This document shows, piece after piece, positions 7,816 to 14,993 of a stretch of DNA of 64,000 bases. The notes beneath the pieces were generated by a model. That model searched no databases. It had not been told where the DNA came from and saw only the letters and a list, made by a program, of their open reading frames with translations. Both the position numbers and the translations under genes were made by a program. The stretch is from Gramella jeungdoensis (GTDB taxonomy: Bacteria > Bacteroidota > Bacteroidia > Flavobacteriales > Flavobacteriaceae). Position 1 is the stretch's first letter; the number at the start of each line of letters is the position of its first letter. The stretch is from positions 1-64,000 of the forward strand of contig NZ_JAMSCK010000003.1 in assembly GCF_023805255.1 (NCBI RefSeq), in the 5' to 3' direction.

Positions 7816-8055
7816 TCAACCTCCGCTAACCGGCGGAATTAATGCAATTTCGTCATTTGCCGAGATAGCTTTAGAATCTTCAGCAAACTCCTCATTTATT
7901 GCGAAATTAAGCGATGATAAATCCTTTAACCGGGGATATTTAGCATTCAGCAGATCACGCAGGTCTCCAACGGTACCGATTTCTTTAAATTCTCCCGCAT
8001 CAAACTCAGGTTTCCCAACAATATCTCTGGTAATGCCGAAAAAAAGAATTTTCAT
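7816..8055 (-). CDS. moaD: Molybdopterin synthase sulfur carrier MoaD
   Basis: 79 residues with a ubiquitin-like fold. It ends in PPVSGG, the di-glycine tail that MoeB adenylates and that carries the thiocarboxylate. It is the first gene of the eight-gene minus-strand operon, divergent from the xdhC-mocA-hydroxylase operon. A perfect inverted repeat lies directly upstream of the start (8057-8086) and is a candidate operator or leader hairpin. Confidence 0.94.
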   Translation of the reverse strand: MKILFFGITRDIVGKPEFDAGEFKEIGTVGDLRDLLNAKYPRLKDLSSLNFAINEEFAEDSKAISANDEIALIPPVSGG

Positions 8056-8056
8056 G

Positions 8057-8086
8057 ACAGTTTTATTTTAAATGTAAGAAAACTGT
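8057..8086. promoter_or_regulatory. Inverted repeat in front of moaD
   Basis: Perfect 8-bp arms ACAGTTTT and AAAACTGT separated by 14 AT-rich bases. It starts two bases upstream of the moaD start, in the 172-base gap shared with the divergent xdhC operon. It could be an operator for a molybdate- or oxygen-responsive regulator, or a leader hairpin covering the moaD ribosome-binding site. It does not resemble the long, multi-stem Moco riboswitch. Confidence 0.5.
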
Positions 8087-8227
8087 TCGTAAAAGCTATA
8101 CCCTTTACATCTAATTTTACCGCTTAGTGAAATTTTCAAACAGGAAGAATAGCCCTAAAATCCTCGCGTACCTACTAACGAATCCAAAATTCTTGCAGGA
8201 TTTTGCTAATTGAGCTATCTTCAAATC

Positions 8228-9253
8228 ATGACTCACGAATTCAGGAAACTTATTGAAGTCGCTTTTCTTAACGGGCAGAAGAATATTCGAAATGTTCTGG
8301 CGAGTGTAGTGGCACTCGAGGGCTCTTCCTACAGAAAACCGGGAGTTCGCATGCTTATTTCGGAAGAAGGTAAAATGACAGGAGCCGTTAGCGGTGGTTG
8401 CGTGGAGAAAGAGATCTTTTACCAGGCCCAGGAAGTTTTTGAGACAGGTAAACCGAAAATGATGACCTATGATGGAAGATACCGGCTGGGTTGCGAAGGA
8501 ATTCTTTATATACTTCTGGAGCCATTTGAGATCGATGAAAAGTTGCATACTTCCTTCCAGGAAACTTTCAGGAAAAGACAATCATTTAGGCTTATTTCAA
8601 AGTATGATAAAAATGTTGAAACCGAAGCTGTCTTAGGGACTCATGCACTGATTCCGGATTCTGAAAAAATCAGTTTTAGGAAGGGGTCACAGAAAGAAGC
8701 CAAAGTCAGTTCGGTATTTGAACAGGAAATACCTCCTCTTTTTAAGCTTCTTATCATCGGGGCTGAACACGATGCGGTTCAATTATGCAGCCTCGCCTCA
8801 ATGATGGGGTGGGAAGTGGATGTGGTGGATTCACCAAAAGACCCGAAAAAGTCTGATAATTTTCCCGGCATTAATAATCTGCATCATCTTTTCCCGGAAC
8901 AGCTTTCAGAACTGACCTTTGATAAAAATATGGCTGTGGTGCTCATGAACCATAGTTATGTGACCGACCTGAAATTCCTGATATCCCTTAAGGATCTTGA
9001 ACTCCCATATATTGGTGTCTTGGGATCGGTTAAACGCAGGGAAAAACTCTTTAATGAATTGCTCGAAAGAGCTCCCGAACTTGAAGAGAGTTTCTTTGAT
9101 TCGATCTACAGTCCGGCGGGTATAAAGATCGGTGCTGAGACTCCACAGGAGATAGGGGTCTCGATCATTTCAGAAATACTTTCCGTGATACGCAACAAAG
9201 AAATAGGCCATCTTAGAGAGGAAAATGGCAAAATACATTCGGAAATTGAATAA
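8228..9253 (+). CDS. XdhC/CoxF-family molybdoenzyme maturation protein
   Basis: 341 residues from the ATG at 8228; a TTG at 8210 in the same frame is less likely. XdhC proteins bind the molybdenum cofactor, promote its sulfuration and deliver it to hydroxylases of the xanthine oxidase family. Signs: GSSYRKPGVRMLI and AVSGGCVEKEI in the N-terminal XdhC/CoxI domain, then a Rossmann-like C-terminal half (IIGAEHDAVQLCSLASMMGW, and GVLGSVKRREKLF). It overlaps mocA by 29 bases and lies upstream of the hydroxylase it should serve. Confidence 0.9.
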   Translation: MTHEFRKLIEVAFLNGQKNIRNVLASVVALEGSSYRKPGVRMLISEEGKMTGAVSGGCVEKEIFYQAQEVFETGKPKMMTYDGRYRLGCEGILYILLEPFEIDEKLHTSFQETFRKRQSFRLISKYDKNVETEAVLGTHALIPDSEKISFRKGSQKEAKVSSVFEQEIPPLFKLLIIGAEHDAVQLCSLASMMGWEVDVVDSPKDPKKSDNFPGINNLHHLFPEQLSELTFDKNMAVVLMNHSYVTDLKFLISLKDLELPYIGVLGSVKRREKLFNELLERAPELEESFFDSIYSPAGIKIGAETPQEIGVSIISEILSVIRNKEIGHLREENGKIHSEIE

Positions 9254-9848
9254 TATTCATATTCTCATTCTTGCGGCCGGTTCATCTTCCAGGATAAAAG
9301 AGATCAAGCAGCTTTTAAAATTCAGGGACAAGAGCCTGCTGCAACATGCCCTGGATACCGCTAAAACTTCAAATGCCGAAAAAATTTTCTGTGTTCTGGG
9401 TGCTAATTTCGAAACCATTACAGAACAGACGGATACAAACGGAGCCGTAATTCTTAATAATAAGAACTGGCTGGATGGCATGGGGTCTTCCCTGGCCTAT
9501 GGGGTTAATAAAATATTGGAGCAGGAAAACGATTGTGATGGAATTCTGGTCATGCTGGCCGATCAGCCTTTGATAACAACAGATTATCTGAATTCCATTC
9601 TTGAAGCTTTCAGTAAAAATGAAAAGCAGATCATAGTGAGTAATTACGGACAAAAAAATGGAGTTCCTGCTCTTTTTTCAAAAGATTTCTTTCCGCAATT
9701 AATTGATCTGAAAGGAGATCAGGGCGCTAAGCATATAATTCGAGCCAATCAGGAAATAGTTATTTCTCTACCAGCCCAAGAAATGTTATTTGATATTGAC
9801 ACCAGGGAAGATTATCTAAAACTCCTTAACAAGGAGGACAATAAATAA
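9225..9848 (+). CDS. mocA: MocA-type molybdenum cofactor cytidylyltransferase
   Basis: 207 residues. A nucleotidyltransferase of the MobA/MocA fold: LILAAGSSSRIKEIKQLL near residues 14-31 and MLADQPLI in the metal-binding loop. The LAAGSSSR-K-KQLL form and the neighbours (XdhC before, xanthine-oxidase-type enzyme after) favour CTP-dependent MocA over GTP-dependent MobA. It would give the cytosine dinucleotide cofactor that such hydroxylases use. Cytosolic. Confidence 0.88.
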   Translation: MAKYIRKLNNIHILILAAGSSSRIKEIKQLLKFRDKSLLQHALDTAKTSNAEKIFCVLGANFETITEQTDTNGAVILNNKNWLDGMGSSLAYGVNKILEQENDCDGILVMLADQPLITTDYLNSILEAFSKNEKQIIVSNYGQKNGVPALFSKDFFPQLIDLKGDQGAKHIIRANQEIVISLPAQEMLFDIDTREDYLKLLNKEDNK

Positions 9849-9948
9849 CTAAATATGAGCTGCTAAGCTTCAGGATAATCTTTACAGACTTCATTTTAAA
9901 CTCCAGATATTTTAAAAAAAACCTTAACTTTTAGAAAAAATTTTTCGC

Positions 9949-10413
9949 ATGGCAAATTTTAAGATCAACATCAACGGAAAGAGCCAGAATGTAGATGTAG
10001 ACCCTTCTACTCCTATGTTGTGGGTCTTAAGAGACCATCTAAAGCTGGTTGGAACTAAATATGGTTGTGGTGTCGCGCAGTGCGGTGCCTGTACCATTCA
10101 CCTGGACGGGACTGCAGTTAGATCCTGCCAGTTAACTGTTTCGGCAGTAAAAGACAAGGAAATCACCACGATAGAAGGTTTATCTGAAAATGGTGATCAT
10201 CCGGTGCAGAAAGCATGGCTGGAGCACGACGTTCCCCAGTGTGGCTATTGCCAGGCCGGGCAGATCATGTCGGCCAGCGCTTTACTAAAGCGGAATCCTC
10301 AACCCAGTGATGAGGAGATAGAGAGAGCAATGAACGGAAATATTTGCCGCTGCGGAACCTATACCCGTATTAAAGCTGCCATCAAAACAGCTTCAGATTC
10401 CCAGATCGCCTAA
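9949..10413 (+). CDS. Molybdo-hydroxylase [2Fe-2S] subunit (IorA-like)
   Basis: 154 residues. The small iron-sulfur subunit of an aldehyde/isoquinoline-type molybdenum hydroxylase; it passes electrons from the molybdenum centre to an acceptor. Both [2Fe-2S] sites are complete: Cys40, 45, 48 and 60 (plant-ferredoxin type) and Cys98, 101, 133 and 135 (CGYC and CRC). It has no signal peptide, so it probably rides across the membrane with the Tat-signal-bearing large subunit. The 100-base gap from mocA and 28-base gap to the large subunit suggest one operon. Confidence 0.92.
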   Translation: MANFKININGKSQNVDVDPSTPMLWVLRDHLKLVGTKYGCGVAQCGACTIHLDGTAVRSCQLTVSAVKDKEITTIEGLSENGDHPVQKAWLEHDVPQCGYCQAGQIMSASALLKRNPQPSDEEIERAMNGNICRCGTYTRIKAAIKTASDSQIA

Positions 10414-10441
10414 TCGTCAGTTTAATTAAAGACCGGAAAAA

Positions 10442-12703
10442 ATGAGTAAAGTAAGAACAGGAATAGGAAGAAGATCCTTTATCAAGAGCGTTTCCCTGGC
10501 CGGAGGCGGACTGGTAATCGGTTTTAACTGGCTGGCGTGTAAACGGGCTGAAGAAGCAGCCGGAAAAGAAGTGGCCATGCAAATGCCAGATGAATGGTTT
10601 GAAATAAACGGATATCTAAAAATTGGCGATAATGGAATTGTCACCATTTATTCACCAAACCCGGAAATAGGTCAGAATGTAAAGACTTCCATGCCTATGA
10701 TCGTGGCTGAGGAACTGGATGTGGACTGGAATAATGTGATCGTGGAGCAGGCCCCTCTTAACACCGATATTTTTACCCGGCAGTTGGCGGGAGGAAGTCA
10801 GTCTATCAGGCAGGGTTGGGAATCCCTGAGAATGGCCGGTGCTACTGCGAGGCAGATGTTGCTAACAGCCGCCGCCAATCAGTGGGAAGTACCTGTATCT
10901 GAACTAAGCGTAGAGAAAGGAATCATCAAGCATAAGAACAGCGATAAATCCATCGGTTATGGTGAGATAGCCAAAGCCGCTTCACAGGTAGAGGTACCGG
11001 AAGAGGTTGAATTAAAGGATAATGATAATTTCAAAATTATTGGTACCTCAAGAAAAAATGTGGACGCTAAAAAGATAGTGACCGGCAAGCCACTGTATGG
11101 CCTGGATGTTCAGCGAGAAGACATGCTTATCGCAATGGTGGTTCAGCCACCCGCTTTTGGGATGGAATTCAAATCTATGGATGCTGAAAAGGTTAAGGAT
11201 ATGCCCGGTATGGTGGATGTTTTCACCATAGACACCTATCCCGAAGACATGGAAAAGGAATGGAGCGATGTGGCTGCCTTTTCTAAACTGGTTGTCCTGG
11301 TTGGCGAATCAACCTGGCAGGTGATGCAGGCCAAAAAAGCATTGAAGGTGGAATGGGAACTCAACCCCGAACTCACAAAAGATATTCAGATTCTAGAAAA
11401 ATCTGCAGGACTGGAGGATGCCAGTGGTTTGGAGAGCAGCGAATTTCACACTTCCTTAATGGCAGAAGCTGGTTCCAAAAATTCTGAAGTAGTACGTCGG
11501 GACGGAAATCCTGAAAAGGCTTTCAAAAATGCGGCAAGGGTTATCGAAAGGACCTATACCTGTCCTTTCCTGGCCCATAACTGTATGGAACCAATGAACT
11601 TTTTCGCTAATGTCACTGAAGATAAGGCAGAATTACTTGGCCCAATCCAAACACCCGAATATGCCGAAAAGAGTATCAATAAGCGTTTAGGCTTCGATCT
11701 TGAAAATATCGATATACAAATGACCCGGATGGGAGGAGGTTTTGGCCGTCGACTTTATGGCCACTTCCTGGTTGAAGCCGCGGTGATCTCTCAGAAACTG
11801 GGCAAACCCGTTAAACTTGTTTATACCCGTGAGGACGATATGACCAATGGTGTTTACCGTCCTGCCTATCATGTGAAATACCGCGCTGCACTGGATGGAA
11901 ATAACAATCTTACCGCTTTTCATGTAAATGCTGGTGGTATTCCTGAAAGTCCGCTTTTTGCCAATCGTTTTCCTGCAGGTGCTATTGATAATTACCTGGC
12001 CGAAAGCTGGACCCTGAAGTCGAATATTTCAGTAGGTGCATTCAGAGCGCCCAGGTCTAATTTCATCGCCGGAGCTGAACAATCCTTCCTGGATGAACTT
12101 GCCGAGGAAATGGGTAAGGATCCAATACAGTTCCGTTTAGATATGCTGGAAAGAGCGAAAACCGATCCAGTGGGCGAAAATAATGATTATGATGCTTCAC
12201 GTTATGCAGGAGTTATAAAACTGGCAAGGGATAAAGCCAAATGGGGTAAGGAAAGCTCAGAAATGAGCAGGGGTGTATCAGCCTACTATTGCCATAATTC
12301 CTATGTCGCACAGATCCTGGATATGAGCATGAAGGATAACCAACCGATTATAGATAAGGTAACCTGTGCGGTGGATTGCGGAATAGTGGTAAACCCAGAT
12401 GCAGCTAAAAATATGGTCGAGGGAGGAACTATTGACGGAATCGGCCACGCCATGTATAGTGAAATGAGCTTCAAGGATGGAGTTCCTCAGCATGAGAATT
12501 TTGATACTTACAGGCTAATACGTCATAGTGAGGCTCCAAAAGCCATAGACGTTCATTTTGTAGAGAATGGCATAGATCCTACGGGACTCGGCGAACCTCC
12601 ATTCCCTCCTATCATGGGAGCGGTCGCCAATGCTCTTTATAAAGCTACAGGGAAGCGTTATTACGATCAGCCTTTCATGAAAGCCCAGTCGATATTGGGT
12701 TAG
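10442..12703 (+). CDS. Molybdo-hydroxylase large subunit with Tat signal (IorB-like)
   Basis: 753 residues. The molybdopterin-cytosine-dinucleotide subunit of the xanthine oxidase family, oxidising an aldehyde or N-heterocycle by hydroxylation; the exact substrate cannot be told. The N-terminus has twin Arg10-Arg11 (RRSFIKS) and a hydrophobic stretch, a Tat signal. Cofactor-binding segments include QSIRQGWESLR, MGGGFGRR, GAFRAPRSN and the active-site Glu718 in GLGEPPFPP. A terminator follows at 12721. Periplasmic location implies electrons go to a cytochrome or quinone; no cytochrome subunit is in this operon. Confidence 0.9.
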   Translation: MSKVRTGIGRRSFIKSVSLAGGGLVIGFNWLACKRAEEAAGKEVAMQMPDEWFEINGYLKIGDNGIVTIYSPNPEIGQNVKTSMPMIVAEELDVDWNNVIVEQAPLNTDIFTRQLAGGSQSIRQGWESLRMAGATARQMLLTAAANQWEVPVSELSVEKGIIKHKNSDKSIGYGEIAKAASQVEVPEEVELKDNDNFKIIGTSRKNVDAKKIVTGKPLYGLDVQREDMLIAMVVQPPAFGMEFKSMDAEKVKDMPGMVDVFTIDTYPEDMEKEWSDVAAFSKLVVLVGESTWQVMQAKKALKVEWELNPELTKDIQILEKSAGLEDASGLESSEFHTSLMAEAGSKNSEVVRRDGNPEKAFKNAARVIERTYTCPFLAHNCMEPMNFFANVTEDKAELLGPIQTPEYAEKSINKRLGFDLENIDIQMTRMGGGFGRRLYGHFLVEAAVISQKLGKPVKLVYTREDDMTNGVYRPAYHVKYRAALDGNNNLTAFHVNAGGIPESPLFANRFPAGAIDNYLAESWTLKSNISVGAFRAPRSNFIAGAEQSFLDELAEEMGKDPIQFRLDMLERAKTDPVGENNDYDASRYAGVIKLARDKAKWGKESSEMSRGVSAYYCHNSYVAQILDMSMKDNQPIIDKVTCAVDCGIVVNPDAAKNMVEGGTIDGIGHAMYSEMSFKDGVPQHENFDTYRLIRHSEAPKAIDVHFVENGIDPTGLGEPPFPPIMGAVANALYKATGKRYYDQPFMKAQSILG

Positions 12704-12720
12704 AGACTTATATACTTCTA

Positions 12721-12752
12721 AAAAAGCCCGCTTATTTAAAGCGGGCTTTTTT
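12721..12752 (+). terminator. Terminator after the molybdo-hydroxylase operon
   Basis: Stem AAAAGCCCGC / GCGGGCTTTT with a 9-base loop and six T. It lies between two convergent genes and could serve both. Confidence 0.9.
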
Positions 12753-12785
12753 CATTCAATCAAAAAATTATACATCAATCAATCC

Positions 12786-13985
12786 CTATGGTAAATAAGA
12801 CAATCCGTTTCTTGTCTTCCATAGAAAGTATTTTTCAAACAATATTTTAGAGAAGTCATAAAATACATTGGGTATCATAACCGCGAATTTTCGGGGTTTG
12901 AAAAGAGTATCAGACAGTATGATCACTTCTTTTTTTCCGGCATCCATAACACATATGCCAGGTATCTTACCCCAGGCCTTCTCTTTAAGCCTGGTTTTAC
13001 CTATGGAAATACGATGAATATTCTCTGCTACTATCTTTCCTGTTTCATCAGAAGGATAACCGGTCTTTGGACCAGAAAACGGAACTTTTCCAGGGGTAAA
13101 GGGCAGTTTCACATCAACAGCGATCCCTGCCGCCCAGATATCGGGATAGTCTACATGTCTGTAATCATTGGTCACTGGTATGTATCCATTTTGGGTTGCA
13201 TGTAATCCAGGTGAATTCTGAACAAAATCAACGCCTACAAACGGTGGCATAAGCATGGTGAATTTACTTGGCAACACTTCACCGCTTGTAAGTTCTACCC
13301 TGTCTTTAAATACTTCTTTTATGCCCACTTCTGTTCTGTAATGAATATGAAACATTTTCATAAAAGACTTGAGCATGGTCTCTCCTCCTTTGATCCCTTC
13401 AATTCCAAAATGGCCAAGAAATGTTTCAGGAGTGATCCAGTACAGATCTACCTTTTTACGGATCTTTTGTTCACGAAGCCATTTTTCAGTATTAAACAAA
13501 AACTCATACGCGGCTCCCATACAGCCTGCATTTTGTGTAGCTCCAATAACAATTGGACCAGGATCTTTTTTAAAATCCTCCAGTGCTTTACGGGTTTTCA
13601 TAGCTCCGTTAGGAGTTCCAATATAATGAGCGTATTCCCTAACACCAGGCGCTACATCATATTTCACTTTTGGCCCGGTAGCGATTACAAGTTGATCATA
13701 GGAAACATCTCCCTGGCTTGTTGCAACGATCTTCTTTTTAGGATCTACCAAGATAGCCTCTGCGTTCATAAATTCCACGCCTTTTTTACGGAGTAGCTCA
13801 TCTTTTCTAAAAGAGATATCCTTGACTTCCCTTCTTCCAAACGGAACCCAAATGAGGGACGGAATAAAAAGAAACACAGGAGACTTATCTATCAGTACAA
13901 CCTGATGCTCATTTTTACCTTTTCTCTTTAATTCCAGGGCAGCGGTTAAGCCTGCGAAATTCCCTCCTATTATTACAGTTTTCAT
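12786..13985 (-). CDS. Sulfide:quinone oxidoreductase-like flavoprotein
   Basis: 399 residues from the ATG at 13985, which puts the FAD-binding IIGGNFAGLTAA at residues 5-16; longer frames start in upstream non-coding sequence. Two-dinucleotide-fold flavoprotein of the SQR/type II NADH dehydrogenase group. Cys155 (NAGCMG) matches the central SQR cysteine and a second lies in GICVMDAG near residue 350, but the third SQR cysteine (about residue 125) is not there. So it may be an atypical SQR or a related quinone reductase. A perfect palindrome (14036-14049) sits upstream. Confidence 0.75.
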   Translation of the reverse strand: MKTVIIGGNFAGLTAALELKRKGKNEHQVVLIDKSPVFLFIPSLIWVPFGRREVKDISFRKDELLRKKGVEFMNAEAILVDPKKKIVATSQGDVSYDQLVIATGPKVKYDVAPGVREYAHYIGTPNGAMKTRKALEDFKKDPGPIVIGATQNAGCMGAAYEFLFNTEKWLREQKIRKKVDLYWITPETFLGHFGIEGIKGGETMLKSFMKMFHIHYRTEVGIKEVFKDRVELTSGEVLPSKFTMLMPPFVGVDFVQNSPGLHATQNGYIPVTNDYRHVDYPDIWAAGIAVDVKLPFTPGKVPFSGPKTGYPSDETGKIVAENIHRISIGKTRLKEKAWGKIPGICVMDAGKKEVIILSDTLFKPRKFAVMIPNVFYDFSKILFEKYFLWKTRNGLSYLP

Positions 13986-14035
13986 GACTTCTGATTTTAA
14001 TACTATAAAGTTAGGACTCAGCATTAAAAAGTATG

Positions 14036-14049
14036 GTAACAAGTGTTAC
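14036..14049. promoter_or_regulatory. Palindromic operator candidate upstream of the SQR-like gene
   Basis: GTAACA-AG-TGTTAC, perfect 6-bp arms with a 2-base centre, 51 bases upstream of the SQR-like start. Size and symmetry suit a dimeric helix-turn-helix repressor. On the coding strand a TACTTTTT sequence follows closely and could be part of a promoter. Confidence 0.45.
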
Positions 14050-14136
14050 ACATAAACCTGATTTTAGAAGTTTTACAATATAATTGATGGGAAGTATTAT
14101 GAAGATATGTCTTCTTGAAACGCGTAGCAGGTGTGA

Positions 14137-14185
14137 TAAAAAACAAAATCCTTTCACAGTCCTAATAAAGGGCTGCAAAAGGATT
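14137..14185 (-). terminator. Terminator after the 49-residue membrane protein gene
   Basis: Read on the minus strand: a long imperfect stem starting AATCCTTTTGCAGCCC, closing with GTGAAAGGATT and followed by a T-rich tract. It lies just downstream of the small gene's stop at 14226, which supports that gene as a real transcription unit. Confidence 0.65.
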
Positions 14186-14225
14186 CTGAAGATTTAGTAG
14201 TTCAATTCTGGATTATACCATAAAA

Positions 14226-14375
14226 TTAAACATTGTGAATGATCACATTTACTATAGCTCCTAAAACTGCAAGTAATATTAACACTAAAGCTAATGTCAC
14301 CCCAATTTTGGCAAAAATATTTAAACCTCTTAGGGAACTATTGTAATTGTGAACAAAATCAGTAAAAATTTCCAT
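14226..14375 (-). CDS. Small single-pass membrane protein, 49 residues
   Basis: A short gene with an ATG at 14375 and TAA at 14226-14228. The protein has a polar N-terminal third (MEIFTDFVHNYNSSL), then one hydrophobic helix of about 22 residues rich in Leu, Val and Ala, and a short tail ending HNV. A terminator-like hairpin follows on the same strand. I do not recognise the family. The flanking 14050-14136 and 14376-14622 hold no other gene I can support. Confidence 0.6.
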   Translation of the reverse strand: MEIFTDFVHNYNSSLRGLNIFAKIGVTLALVLILLAVLGAIVNVIIHNV

Positions 14376-14622
14376 ACGCTGTACTTTTTAATTCACACTC
14401 AACTCCCTTAAATTTAACTCCTTATTAGGATGACACAAAAATTAATCGGTGAACAAACAATAAAATAGGCGTAGAACATACTGCCGTTTTTTACTGTCAT
14501 AAAATCTCGCAATTTCCTCCAAAAAGAAGCTGATTTTCTGCTAATATTTGGTTCAGAAACACTTTGTACTGAGATCGCCTTCTTTTATTCTTAACAGATC
14601 TTCAATTAGAAATTAGAGGCTT

Positions 14623-14976
14623 ATGGCGGGTATCATGCCTACTGGCATACATGCCACTACCATCGAGGTCCTGACAGCATTTGCAATCCTACCAGTAAAA
14701 AATCAGTATCCCTATTATATTGGGGAAAGTAAAATTATTTTAACCATATTAGAAATACTATCCGACTCATGGTTGCCCTTAAGATATCACCCCTGCCCAG
14801 AAGGTAGAATGGAAACATATGTATGCGGTAGATCTTTTAGTAGCCCTAGGTTTACAACGTCCCTTTTTAAATCCGAACTGGCCTTTGATACCGAAAACTA
14901 TCCTGACCCGGCTAAAATGGAAATTTTCTCAGCCTCCTTCCTGGCGGGTATCCTTGGTTATTTTTATTTGAAATAA
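14623..14976 (+). pseudogene. nhaA: Remnant of Na+/H+ antiporter NhaA
   Basis: An open 117-codon stretch that joins two separated parts of NhaA. Residues 6-26 (PTGIHATTIEVLTAFAILPVK) match the NhaA segment usually read as SGIHATIAGVLLAFAIPVK, and residues 78-117 (FTTSLFKSELAF, AKMEIFSASFLAGILGYFYLK) match its C-terminus. The roughly 70-80 residues of membrane helices between them are replaced by unlike sequence. The whole N-terminal half, with the ion-binding Asp pair, is absent. It cannot be a working antiporter; it is a decayed, internally deleted copy. Confidence 0.75.
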
Positions 14977-14993
14977 TCAGAACCTAGAAATAA

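Noticed and set aside
8056-8227. Moco riboswitch in front of moaD
   Set aside because: The gap has only one simple inverted repeat, is too short for the known structure, and the class is not known from Bacteroidota.
13341-13796. Plus-strand open frame of 151 codons opposite the SQR-like gene
   Set aside because: Antisense to a well-supported flavoprotein; composition rich in Phe, His and Cys, typical of shadow frames.
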